Under the pieces are notes generated by a model. The model did not search any database and was not told where the DNA came from. It worked only from the letters and a program-made list of their open reading frames with translations. A stretch of DNA of 13,544 nt from Dehalococcoidia bacterium (GTDB lineage Bacteria > Chloroflexota > Dehalococcoidia > E44-bin15 > DAOWNJ01): positions 1 to 13,544 of the forward strand of contig DAOWNJ010000013.1 in the NCBI GenBank assembly GCA_030642645.1. The letters are read 5' to 3'. A program made the position numbers and the translations under genes. Shown piece after piece: positions 1-6,656 of the stretch. Each line of letters opens with the position of its first letter. Within the stretch, counting starts at the first letter, position 1.

Positions 1-25
1 ATTATAGCTGAAGGGAGTCAATTCA

Positions 26-1300
26 ATGCAAGACGCCATAGCAAAGCTTCAGGAGAAGGGAAACGCGGCAAAATCAGCCTCTCGTCGCCTCGCCCACCTC
101 TCAACCGATACAAAGAACCAGGCCCTCCTCAATATCTCAGAGGGGCTTATCAAGAGGCAGAAGGAGATAATCGAGCAAAACCACCTCGACCTGGAGGAGG
201 CAAAGGCTTCGGGGATGTCCACCCCCATGCTCGACAGGCTCCTCTTGAACCAGAGCCGAATCGAGTCCATCGCCCAGGATATTGGGACCGTCGCCTCATT
301 CCCGGACCCTGTTGGCGAGACATTCGATATGAAGACGCTTCCAAATGGCCTCCAGATAGGTAAGAGAAGGGTGCCATTGGGGGTCATCGGTGCCATCTAT
401 GAATCGAGGCCGAATGTAACCGTTGACATCTCATCCCTCTGCTTAAAATCGGGGAATGCCATTATCCTCAGAGGTGGCAAGGAGGCCATTCGCTCCAATA
501 TGGCTCTTGTAGGTGTGATAAGGGACGCCATCTCCGAGGCGGGGGTGCCCGGTGGGGCGGTCCAGTTTGTTGATTCCCCTGAAAGGGAGCTGGTAAACTA
601 TATGCTAAAGATGAGAGATACCATAGACCTCTTGATCCCTCGTGGCGGCCCCGGACTGATAAATATGGTGAGGGAGAATGCCATGATGCCGGTCATTACC
701 GGAGGTGTTGGTGTGTGCCATACCTATGTTGACCGCACCGCAGACCTTTCCAAAGCGGTCGCTATCGTTTATAATGCAAAGGTGCAGCGCCCCACCGTCT
801 GTAATGCCCTCGATACCGTCCTCGTCCATCGAGATGTTGCCGAGGGCTTTCTCCCCATCCTCGCCCAGGAATGGGCCAGGGCAAGCGTTGAGATGCACTG
901 CGATGAGAGGGCTATGGCTATCTTGAAAGCTATTCCGTCCATTAGTTTTGTCCCCGCCTCTAGCGAGGACTGGGGGAAGGAGTTTCTGGCGCTTGTTGCC
1001 GCAGTGAAGGTCGTTGATTCCCTCGATGAGGCGATAGAGCATATAGAGCGCTATGGTTCGGGGCATTCAGAGGCGATCATCACCGAGGACTATTCATCGG
1101 CGATGCGCTTTTTAGACATGGTTGATGCCGCCTGTGTATATGTAAATGCCAGCACCCGCTTCACCGATGGGGGGCAGTTCGGGCTGGGGGCGGAGGTTGG
1201 GATAAGCACCCAGAAGCTTCATGCCAGAGGCCCTATGGGGCTGAAGGAGCTCACAACATATAAGTGGATCATCTTTGGGAGTGGACAGGTTCGTTCTTGA
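26..1300 (+). CDS. proA: Gamma-glutamyl phosphate reductase (ProA)
   Basis: This enzyme reduces gamma-glutamyl phosphate to glutamate-5-semialdehyde with NADPH, the second step of proline synthesis in the cytoplasm. The 424 residues match the usual family length (about 415-430). Visible signatures are ESRPNVTVD at about 126-134, LKSGNAIILRGGKEA at about 140-154, the IPRGG loop at about 204-208, and QRPTVCNALDT with the expected catalytic cysteine at residue 259. The C-terminal half keeps the GSGHSEAI and FTDGGQFGLGAEVGIST segments typical of ProA. The ATG is preceded by GAAGGGAG at 10-17, a good Shine-Dalgarno at normal spacing. No proB is visible in the window; it could lie upstream of position 1. 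The reading frame is intact and the identification is secure. Confidence 0.97.
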   Translation: MQDAIAKLQEKGNAAKSASRRLAHLSTDTKNQALLNISEGLIKRQKEIIEQNHLDLEEAKASGMSTPMLDRLLLNQSRIESIAQDIGTVASFPDPVGETFDMKTLPNGLQIGKRRVPLGVIGAIYESRPNVTVDISSLCLKSGNAIILRGGKEAIRSNMALVGVIRDAISEAGVPGGAVQFVDSPERELVNYMLKMRDTIDLLIPRGGPGLINMVRENAMMPVITGGVGVCHTYVDRTADLSKAVAIVYNAKVQRPTVCNALDTVLVHRDVAEGFLPILAQEWARASVEMHCDERAMAILKAIPSISFVPASSEDWGKEFLALVAAVKVVDSLDEAIEHIERYGSGHSEAIITEDYSSAMRFLDMVDAACVYVNASTRFTDGGQFGLGAEVGISTQKLHARGPMGLKELTTYKWIIFGSGQVRS

Positions 1301-1314
1301 GAAAGGAGGAAAAA

Positions 1315-1626
1315 ATGACCGAATATCGCTTTGAAAGGGAGTGTCGCACCCCCTACTCTGAGACCTATATCATCGTTGAGGGGGAGGAGCCGAGGGGGAG
1401 GGTGGACATACACTTCACCCCAAGCGTTGTCTATGCAACACTTTGCATCGGCGAGAATATGACACAGGAGGGGATAAAGGAGCTTATCGGGCTCATCGAT
1501 GACGAGCTTGTGATGTCGGCCGATGTGGAGCGCGATGACTTTATTGTCACCGTCTATCAGGGGAGGGAGGCTGGCATCTTCAGCGATGAGGACTTTGAGG
1601 AGGAAGAGGAGGAGGGAGAGGACTAG
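1315..1626 (+). CDS. Small acidic protein of unknown function
   Basis: This encodes a 103-residue protein that I do not recognise. The ATG at 1315 is chosen because AAAGGAGG lies just upstream (about 1302-1309) and proA has already stopped at 1300; the frame extends upstream to 1264 but that would overlap proA and has no ribosome site. The body looks like one alternating alpha/beta domain: an N-terminal strand region (YRFERECRT, ETYIIVEGEE), a central stretch with a single cysteine (YATLCIGENM), a helix (EGIKELIGLIDDELV) and a final strand (DDFIVTVYQG). It ends in a strongly acidic tail (DEDFEEEEEEGED), which suggests a soluble protein, perhaps one with a basic partner. Its 14-nt spacing after proA suggests co-transcription, but nothing shows a link to proline synthesis. 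Its stop codon overlaps that of the convergent transketolase gene. Confidence 0.75.
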   Translation: MTEYRFERECRTPYSETYIIVEGEEPRGRVDIHFTPSVVYATLCIGENMTQEGIKELIGLIDDELVMSADVERDDFIVTVYQGREAGIFSDEDFEEEEEEGED

Positions 1627-2561
1627 GCCCTTTTCCTGTCCAAAAGATGGCGCATTGCCTCCTCTATCCCATCTACAGTCAGCCCGTGGCTTGCCAGGAG
1701 CTCATTCGGCTTTCCAGATGAGGTGTATTTGTCCTTGAGGGCGAGGAAGGACATCGGAACAGGGCGGTGCTTTGCCACCACCCTCGCCACCGTGCTCCCA
1801 AGCCCTCCATGCTCCAGGTGCTCCTCGCAGGTAACTATTGCCCCTGTTTCTTTGGCTGCCTTGATGATGGCATCCTCATCAATGGGCTTTATGGTAGGCA
1901 TACTCAATACACGGCAGTCGATACCTTCCCCTTTAAGCCTCCTTGCGGCCTCAAGTGCTAGTGAGACCATAAGGCCGGTGGCGATGATGGTAGCATCATC
2001 GCCAGACTTCAGGGTCGCCGCCTTCCCTATCTCGAAGCGGTAGTCATCGCCGTATACCAGCGGGCTCCTGGGGCGGCAGAGCCTGATATAGAATGGCCCA
2101 TAGTTTTCCGCCGCCGCCCTCACCGCCTGGGCTGTCTCAATTGCATCTGCGGGGACGATGATGGTGAAACCGGGGAGCGAGCACATCAGGGCTATATCCT
2201 CAATTGAGTGGTGTGAGAATCCGTCCTCCCCTACGGTTACCCCACCATGAGTGGCCACTATCTTGACATTTAGAAGGGGCTGGGCAATGCTCATCCTTAC
2301 TTGGTCGAAGCACCTGCCGCTGGCGAATATAGCGAATGTGCTGGCAAAAGCGGTCTTCCCCGAAGCGGCAAGCCCGGCGGCAATCCCCATCATATTCTGC
2401 TCGGCAATCCCACAATCGAAGAACCTATGAGGGAACTTCGTGGCGAAGAGACGGGTCATTGTGGAGCGGGACAGGTCAGCATCAAGGACCACAATATTTT
2501 CGTTCTCGCCCCCCAGCTCGACGAGGGTCTTTCCATATGCCTCTCTGGTCGATGCCTCCAT
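1623..2561 (-). CDS. Transketolase, C-terminal subunit
   Basis: This is the second half of a split transketolase, 312 residues, carrying the pyrimidine-binding and C-terminal domains. It works with the N-terminal subunit encoded just upstream to move two-carbon ketol units between sugar phosphates in the non-oxidative pentose phosphate pathway. The segment FDCGIAEQNMMGIAAGLAAS at about 48-67 holds the glutamate (E54) expected to activate thiamine diphosphate. FASTFAIFASGRCFDQVR and HGGVTVGEDGFSHHSIEDIA follow as in transketolase/DXPS-type pyrimidine domains. The C-terminal domain contains ATIIATGLMVSLALEAA and TCEEHLEHGGLGS. The ATG follows the partner's TAG with no gap, so translational coupling is expected. 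Whether it acts as a transketolase or as a related ketolase (for example in an alternative aromatic or pentose route) cannot be fixed from sequence alone, but transketolase is the best call. Confidence 0.93.
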   Translation of the reverse strand: MEASTREAYGKTLVELGGENENIVVLDADLSRSTMTRLFATKFPHRFFDCGIAEQNMMGIAAGLAASGKTAFASTFAIFASGRCFDQVRMSIAQPLLNVKIVATHGGVTVGEDGFSHHSIEDIALMCSLPGFTIIVPADAIETAQAVRAAAENYGPFYIRLCRPRSPLVYGDDYRFEIGKAATLKSGDDATIIATGLMVSLALEAARRLKGEGIDCRVLSMPTIKPIDEDAIIKAAKETGAIVTCEEHLEHGGLGSTVARVVAKHRPVPMSFLALKDKYTSSGKPNELLASHGLTVDGIEEAMRHLLDRKRA

Positions 2562-3464
2562 CTAACAAAGCTCCTCGAGTGCCTTCTCTGCCTCACGAGC
2601 GGTAGGGGCATTGCCGTGAAAGTCGGGGTTATTCTCCATGAAGCTCACCCCCTTCCCCTTGGTAGTATATGCGATGATGATGGTTGGCTTCCCTTTTATT
2701 TGCTTCGCCTCGTCAAGGGCATTGAGTATCTGGGAGAGGTTATGGCCATCCACCTTGATTGTTTGCCAGCCGAAGGAGTGCCACTTCTCCTCGAGTGGCT
2801 CGGTATTCATCACATCCTTTGTCCAGCCATCGATCTGCTGTCGGTTTCGGTCAACGATGGCAGTGAGGTTATCCAGCTTGAAGTGTGCACAAGCCATCGC
2901 CGCCTCCCATACCTGCCCCTCATCGCACTCTCCATCCCCCAGGAGGACATATACCCGATAGTCTTTGGAGTCGAGCCTTGCTGCAAGTGAGATCCCAATT
3001 GCAAATGAAAGCCCCTGTCCCAGGGCCCCTGCCGACATCTCGACCCCGGGGGTCTTGGTCCTATCAGTGTGGCCCTGCAATCGGCTGCCGTATTCTCTCA
3101 GGGTCTCTAGCTCCTCAATAGGGAGGTATCCAGCCTCCGCCAGGGCGGCGTAGAGGAGGGGTGCCGCATGCCCCTTGCTAAGGACAAATCGGTCCCGGTC
3201 GGGCCAGTTTGGGTTCCTGGGGTTGTGGCGCATGACATTGAAGTAGAGGGCGGTTATGATCTCGACTGAGGATAAAGACCCTCCTGGGTGGCCGCTCCCG
3301 GCCTTTGCCGTCATGGTGATAATGTGGCGGCGAAGGGTCTTTGCCATCACCATCATCTCATCTATTGAGAGGGCTTTTTGTGATGATAGAGCCTCGGCAG
3401 ATATATTAGCCGAGGCCGAAGCGGCATCACCTTCTTGTAGCGGATCTGACTTTTGTGGCGGCAT
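2562..3464 (-). CDS. Transketolase, N-terminal subunit
   Basis: This is the thiamine-diphosphate (pyrophosphate-side) subunit of a split transketolase, 300 residues. Visible signatures are GSGHPGGSLSSVEI at about 56-69, SKGHAAPLLYAAL at about 96-108, and the cofactor/metal motif beginning GDGECDEGQ at 176 and ending in the Asn of DRN at 207. The first 30 or so residues (rich in Ala, Ser, Gln and Glu) are not part of the usual core and look disordered; internal methionines at 37, 38 and 40 are alternative starts. The ATG at 3464 is favoured because GGAGG lies at 3471-3475 on this strand, five bases before it. A promoter of the TAGACA/TATAAT type sits immediately upstream, so the two subunits probably form a bicistronic unit transcribed away from the Fic gene. 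Confidence 0.93.
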   Translation of the reverse strand: MPPQKSDPLQEGDAASASANISAEALSSQKALSIDEMMVMAKTLRRHIITMTAKAGSGHPGGSLSSVEIITALYFNVMRHNPRNPNWPDRDRFVLSKGHAAPLLYAALAEAGYLPIEELETLREYGSRLQGHTDRTKTPGVEMSAGALGQGLSFAIGISLAARLDSKDYRVYVLLGDGECDEGQVWEAAMACAHFKLDNLTAIVDRNRQQIDGWTKDVMNTEPLEEKWHSFGWQTIKVDGHNLSQILNALDEAKQIKGKPTIIIAYTTKGKGVSFMENNPDFHGNAPTAREAEKALEELC

Positions 3465-3484
3465 TCGGGCCTCCGAGTAAAAAT

Positions 3485-3514
3485 ATTATATATGACATTG
3501 AGTAGCTATGTCTA
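3485..3514 (-). promoter_or_regulatory. Probable sigma70-type promoter of the transketolase operon
   Basis: Reading the minus strand, TAGACA (3514-3509) matches the -35 consensus at five of six bases, and TATAAT (3490-3485) is a perfect -10, with an 18-base spacer. The predicted start near 3478 gives a short leader of about 14 bases that still includes the GGAGG before the transketolase ATG. The call is by eye. Confidence 0.6.
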
Positions 3515-3530
3515 TAATTTTCCTTTAATC

Positions 3531-3559
3531 TTGACAAATGTCACGAATCATTATATCAT
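3531..3559 (+). promoter_or_regulatory. Strong sigma70-type promoter of the Fic gene
   Basis: TTGACA (3531-3536) is a perfect -35 and TATCAT (3554-3559) matches the -10 at five of six bases, with the ideal 17-base spacer. Transcription would start near 3566, just before the palindrome at 3570-3588, leaving a leader of about 80 bases. It is arranged back to back with the transketolase promoter. Confidence 0.65.
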
Positions 3560-3569
3560 TTGTTTAGTG

Positions 3570-3588
3570 TAAACGATTAAATCGTTTA
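3570..3588. promoter_or_regulatory. Perfect 19-bp palindrome, candidate operator
   Basis: The sequence TAAACGATTAAATCGTTTA has perfect 9-base arms around a central A. It starts about four bases after the predicted Fic transcription start, where a bound dimer would block the promoter. Further CGAT cores follow at 3596-3599 and 3605-3608, and a smaller inverted repeat GTTTA-GTG-TAAAC overlaps its left edge at 3562-3574. The Fic protein has a C-terminal winged-helix region, so autoregulation is a reasonable inference, though a different regulator could use the site. Confidence 0.55.
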
Positions 3589-3609
3589 TAGTTTGCGATT
3601 GATACGATA

Positions 3610-3615
3610 TATAAT
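3610..3615 (+). promoter_or_regulatory. Possible second -10 element (TATAAT) upstream of the Fic gene
   Basis: A perfect TATAAT lies 33 bases before the Fic ATG, inside a short inverted repeat GATAT-ATA-ATATC (3606-3618). No good -35 hexamer is present at 16-18 bases, so this would be a weak or activator-dependent start at best. It could also be chance in AT-rich DNA. Confidence 0.25.
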
Positions 3616-3648
3616 ATCATTGGCGAGTGAACGAAAGGAGGAGGCTAG

Positions 3649-4740
3649 ATGTTCACACCTAGGTTCTCTAAGGATAGTTTTAAATTACCGTTTGCGCTTG
3701 AGGACATTGATCGATATAGATTTCGTATTGAGAGGATGCTGATTATGCCAAAGCATGAGCAGTGGCTTCGTCGTGAGGCGTTTGTACGGGCGGCATATTC
3801 CTCAACAATGATAGAAAATCCCACGATATCAGAGCAAGAGGTGGAAGCGGCAGTGAAGGCAGTCCCGGCTTTGGGTATTGCTAAGGGACGACAAGATGTG
3901 GCTAATTATGCCCGAGCGCTTGAGCTTGTCGATTTTCTTAGCGATGCTGAATTCGTGATCGACGAAGCTGTAATTTGTCAAATACACTGGTTCCTTATGA
4001 GGGGGATTGAGGATACAGGTTTGAAGTCAGGTAGGTATAGGACAGAGCCTAATTGGATTGAGGATCAAGGTGTCAAGGTATACGAGTCCCCATTTCATGT
4101 GGATGTGCCTATGTTGATGCGAGAATTCTCACTTTGGCTCAGAGAAGACGAAGACACCCATCCAGTGCTGAAGGCAGGCATAGCCCATGCCCATCTTGTG
4201 GCTGTCCATCCATTTGTCGATGGGAACGGGCGGACTGCCAGGCTATTAGCAACGCTCTTACTTCAGAGGTATGGTTACGGGTTTCGTAAGCTTCTCTCAT
4301 TGGATGCGTTTTACCAGCGCAATAGGGATCAATACATACATGTGTTGAGGCAATCAATCGGCAAGACATTTACTGCCGACTATGACCTAACGCCATGGTT
4401 AGAGTTCTTCGCCGATTCAGTTATTGTTCAGGCGATGTGGCTTGAGGGTAGGCTGACTGATTGGAGAATGATGGTAGAGGAACTTCATAATGAGCTAAGA
4501 CCTTACGGGCTGAGCGAGAGACAAGTAGATGGTCTAATATATGCTGCGCGGGTTGGCTACATCGCTCGAAAAGACTATATTGACATCACTAATATCTCCC
4601 CCCTGACGGCTACGCGCGACCTAGCGCAGATGGCCGAAAAGGGCCTACTTATGCCAGAGGGTGCTGGAAGGAATCGGAAATACCGCTTTGTTAGGCGGTC
4701 AGAGCCCAGTGAGGAAACAAAGCAACGGAAGTTGCTCTGA
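3649..4740 (+). CDS. Fic-domain protein with N-terminal inhibitory motif and C-terminal winged helix
   Basis: This 363-residue protein carries the full Fic active-site motif HPFVDGNGRTAR at 187-198, with the catalytic histidine at 187 and all phosphate-binding residues present. Most Fic enzymes with this motif transfer AMP from ATP to a hydroxyl side chain of a target protein (AMPylation). Near the N terminus, S52-TMI-E56-N57 fits the (S/T)xxxE(G/N) inhibitory helix, whose glutamate blocks productive ATP binding, so this is a self-inhibited (class II) Fic protein and no separate antitoxin gene is needed or seen. Residues of about 285-355 (LSERQVDGLIYAA, ITNISPLTATRDLAQMAEKG) look like a winged-helix DNA-binding region. 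AAAGGAGG precedes the ATG at 3649. Codons are more A/T-ending than in its neighbours, and it has its own promoter and palindrome, consistent with acquisition. The target protein is unknown. Confidence 0.93.
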   Translation: MFTPRFSKDSFKLPFALEDIDRYRFRIERMLIMPKHEQWLRREAFVRAAYSSTMIENPTISEQEVEAAVKAVPALGIAKGRQDVANYARALELVDFLSDAEFVIDEAVICQIHWFLMRGIEDTGLKSGRYRTEPNWIEDQGVKVYESPFHVDVPMLMREFSLWLREDEDTHPVLKAGIAHAHLVAVHPFVDGNGRTARLLATLLLQRYGYGFRKLLSLDAFYQRNRDQYIHVLRQSIGKTFTADYDLTPWLEFFADSVIVQAMWLEGRLTDWRMMVEELHNELRPYGLSERQVDGLIYAARVGYIARKDYIDITNISPLTATRDLAQMAEKGLLMPEGAGRNRKYRFVRRSEPSEETKQRKLL

Positions 4741-4751
4741 TAATGATTACA

Positions 4752-4764
4752 CTCGGTTACCGAG
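4752..4764. repeat. Short inverted repeat downstream of the Fic gene
   Basis: CTCGGTTACCGAG forms a perfect 13-base palindrome 11 bases after the Fic stop codon. A five-pair stem with a TTA loop is possible, followed only by ATTTGG, so it is at best a weak terminator. It could equally be a protein-binding site upstream of the amidohydrolase promoter. Confidence 0.3.
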
Positions 4765-4777
4765 ATTTGGCCTTCTC

Positions 4778-4786
4778 TGATATAAT
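4778..4786 (+). promoter_or_regulatory. Extended -10 promoter placed for a leaderless amidohydrolase mRNA
   Basis: TGATATAAT is a perfect extended -10 element (TGnTATAAT). Its last base lies six bases before the ATG at 4793, so transcription would begin at or next to the start codon. There is no Shine-Dalgarno before that ATG and no clear -35 hexamer, which extended -10 promoters often lack. This would drive the long plus-strand gene run that follows. Confidence 0.5.
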
Positions 4787-4792
4787 CTCAGT

Positions 4793-5665
4793 ATGATCAT
4801 CGACTTCCATACCCACATCTTCCCCCCCAGGATAAAAGGGAATCGCTCCCAGTATTTGGGGCGAGACCCCCTTTTTAATACCCTCTACTCCGACCCAAAG
4901 GCAAGGCTTGCCACCTCTCGTGAGCTCATCGAAAGCATGGATAGAGATGGGGTTGATATATCTGTTGTCCTCAATATTGGCTGGAGGAGCCATGAGCTTT
5001 GTGTGGAGACCAATGACTATATTATGGAGTCGGTATCCCGCTATCACGAGCGCCTGGTCGGCTTCGGCATGATTCAGCCGCTGGCGGGGAAGAAGGCACT
5101 AGCTGAGATGGAGCGCCTGGCCAGGGGAGGAATAAAGGGCATCGGTGAGATGAGGCCAGATATACAGGGGTTTGACCTGGCGGATGAGGTGATGAGGCCG
5201 ATCGCTGATGCTGCAAGGGATTATGGACTCATCCTCCTCACCCATGCCTCTGAGCCGGTGGGACACATCTACCCCGGTAAAGGGGATATAACCCCTGATG
5301 TCCTCTATCGATTTATATCAAAATTCCCTGACAATGCTATCGTTCTTGCCCACTGGGGAGGGGGACTCCCTTTTTATGCTCTCATGCCTGAGGTAAAGGA
5401 TGTAATGAAGAATGTATTTGTCGATACCGCAGCCTCCCCTTTCCTGTATAAAAAGGAGGTATTCATACATATCGCTGAGATATTTGGGGAGGAGAAGGTC
5501 ATCTTCGGCAGCGACTTTCCCCTCATCCGACAGGGCAGGCTCATAAATGATATTCTCTCCCTCCCTATCTCGCAGAGGGTCAAGGATATGATCCTGGGCG
5601 GTAATGCGGAGGGACTCCTTGGAGGGGTTGGAGATGGAGAAAATCCGGGCTTTCATCGCCATTGA
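4793..5665 (+). CDS. Amidohydrolase-family (amidohydrolase 2 type) metal-dependent hydrolase
   Basis: This 290-residue TIM-barrel hydrolase starts with the metal-binding HxH on strand 1 (H6 and H8 in MIIDFHTHIFPP). Further ligand candidates follow in the expected order: E119 in GIGEM, H151 in LLTHASEP, H187 in VLAHWGGG and D241 in FGSDFPL. The pattern resembles the ACMSD/amidohydrolase 2 group, which includes decarboxylases and hydrolases; TatD nucleases are a more distant alternative. The substrate cannot be told from sequence. The start codon lacks a ribosome site and follows a -10 element by six bases, suggesting leaderless translation. The 3' end overlaps the start of thpR by 32 bases, so the two are probably translated from one message. 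No signal peptide is seen, so it is cytoplasmic. Confidence 0.88.
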   Translation: MIIDFHTHIFPPRIKGNRSQYLGRDPLFNTLYSDPKARLATSRELIESMDRDGVDISVVLNIGWRSHELCVETNDYIMESVSRYHERLVGFGMIQPLAGKKALAEMERLARGGIKGIGEMRPDIQGFDLADEVMRPIADAARDYGLILLTHASEPVGHIYPGKGDITPDVLYRFISKFPDNAIVLAHWGGGLPFYALMPEVKDVMKNVFVDTAASPFLYKKEVFIHIAEIFGEEKVIFGSDFPLIRQGRLINDILSLPISQRVKDMILGGNAEGLLGGVGDGENPGFHRH

Positions 5666-6224
5666 GCTACCCGGGGAGGTAAGGGAGAGCCTTTCAAGCC
5701 TTGAGCGGAGGCTCAGGGTTGGCGAACCCCAGTTTATCAAGTGGGTTGACCCCGAAGGGATTCACCTCACCCTTAAGTTTCTGGGGAGTGTGCCTCAGGA
5801 TCAGGTCCCCAGGATAGGGGATGCTATCTCTGAGGTAGCAAAGGGTTTTCACCCCTTTTATCTTCGAATATCTGGGACCGGCCTCTTCCCCGATCTCTAT
5901 AGTCCAAGGGTGGTCTGGGTTGGGGTGGAGGGGGATGTGGATAGGCTCACCCTGCTTCAAAAGGGCATTGATCGTGCCCTTGCTCTCCTAGGTTTCTCTA
6001 TGGAATCCAGGGAATTCACCCCCCACCTTACCATTGCCAGGCTAAGGGAGGGGGCACCAAAGGGGGAGGGGAGGAGGTTTGGGGGGATGGTGATTTCGGC
6101 CGGATTTGAGCCCCCTCCACCATTTGAGGTCAGCTCCATAAGCCTTATGAGGAGTAATCTTACTCCATCAGGGGCTATCTACAACAGGATTGGCTCTTTC
6201 CCCTTGCCAGAGGGTGGGGCATGA
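5634..6224 (+). CDS. thpR: RNA 2',3'-cyclic phosphodiesterase (ThpR/LigT)
   Basis: This 196-residue protein of the 2H phosphoesterase family hydrolyses 2',3'-cyclic phosphates on RNA ends; family members can also join tRNA halves through a 2',5' link in vitro. Both catalytic motifs are present: HLTL at 44-47 and HLTI at 131-134. The opening RAFIAIELP is typical. The ATG at 5634 is chosen over an upstream in-frame ATG at 5604 because GGAGG sits at 5621-5625 and the protein then begins at the conserved first strand. It overlaps the amidohydrolase gene by 32 bases in another frame. No RNA ligase or tRNA gene is nearby, so the context does not add a specific substrate. Confidence 0.93.
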   Translation: MEKIRAFIAIELPGEVRESLSSLERRLRVGEPQFIKWVDPEGIHLTLKFLGSVPQDQVPRIGDAISEVAKGFHPFYLRISGTGLFPDLYSPRVVWVGVEGDVDRLTLLQKGIDRALALLGFSMESREFTPHLTIARLREGAPKGEGRRFGGMVISAGFEPPPPFEVSSISLMRSNLTPSGAIYNRIGSFPLPEGGA

Positions 6225-6264
6225 TGTTATACTTCAAGGCAAATTTGGTTGGGAGGTGGCAACA

Positions 6265-6477
6265 GTGGAGAATTCTGCATTCCCCAAGTGCCAGAAGTGT
6301 AAAATAGGTGATCTCGTCCCCCTATCCGACTTTGGCAGCCAGGGGGCGACAATCCACTACAAGGCCTGGGTTTGCACTAACCCTGAATGTGGCTATAACA
6401 TCAAGATCCGAAATGGCGACATCTATCTAAACGAGCCAATCTCCAGCGGGCAGAGCTACTCCCCGCGACCCCGTTGA
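6265..6477 (+). CDS. Small zinc-ribbon protein, unknown function
   Basis: This encodes about 70 residues with a GTG start at 6265, supported by GGGAGG at 6251-6256. The frame is open back to 6190, but that longer form would overlap thpR and has no ribosome site. Four cysteines form a likely zinc ribbon: CQKC near the N terminus and C-TNPE-C about 28 residues later. After the second pair comes a hydrophilic strand region (NIKIRNGDIYLNEP). The last residues (SYSPRPR) look unlike a conserved end. Coding-like sequence continues past the stop in another frame (6431-6574), so the C terminus may be altered by a frameshift. Such proteins commonly bind RNA, DNA or protein partners; no specific role can be given. 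Confidence 0.65.
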   Translation: MENSAFPKCQKCKIGDLVPLSDFGSQGATIHYKAWVCTNPECGYNIKIRNGDIYLNEPISSGQSYSPRPR

Positions 6478-6656
6478 GATAATCGCCCCTATCGACTTGG
6501 CGGCGGAGATCAAGAGACATCGCTTGGGGCTGAGGGTGATCCTGTTCCTGGGCCAGAGTCTTGCTATGGCCTAATGTGGGAAAGAAGGGCTACCGCGGGG
6601 ATTTCCGGGACATCATGAGGAGGCTTGGAGAGGAGGACTGGAGTCGTGTCCGTTAG
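6431..6656 (+). pseudogene. Frame-disrupted coding remnant between the zinc-ribbon gene and comF
   Basis: Two adjoining frames here read like real protein but have no usable start. The first (6431-6574) gives VEIIAPIDLAAEIKRHR then LGLRVILFLGQSLAMA and a TAA. The second (from about 6573 to TAG at 6654-6656) gives NVGKKGYRGDFRDIMRRLGE and EDWSRVR. Removing one base at about 6572 joins them into one continuous chain, and removing one base near 6465 would join the first to the zinc-ribbon frame. Codons in both pieces end mostly in G or C, as in the native genes. The simplest readings are a small gene broken by indels, or a longer zinc-ribbon protein with two frameshifts (real or from assembly). 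I do not recognise the family. Confidence 0.45.

Noticed and set aside
605..1066. A 153-residue antisense frame inside proA
   Set aside because: It is a shadow of proA with no ribosome site or recognisable domain.
2301..2990. A 229-residue open frame on the plus strand across the transketolase genes
   Set aside because: It is antisense to two secure genes, crosses their junction and has no family-like motifs; long antisense frames are common opposite GC-rich third-position codons.
3649..4740. A Fic toxin-antitoxin pair
   Set aside because: No small antitoxin gene lies beside it and the inhibitory motif is inside the Fic protein itself.
4752..4764. Rho-independent terminator after the Fic gene
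   Set aside because: The stem is only five pairs and no T-run follows; kept as an inverted repeat but not called a terminator.
4735..4782. 8-bp direct repeat CTCTGATA (4735-4742 and 4775-4782) as a possible target duplication beside the Fic gene
   Set aside because: Both copies lie on the same side of the Fic gene and one overlaps the -10 element, so they do not bracket an insertion.
5604..5633. Upstream ATG at 5604 as the thpR start
   Set aside because: It adds ten non-conserved residues and lacks the well-placed GGAGG that serves ATG 5634.
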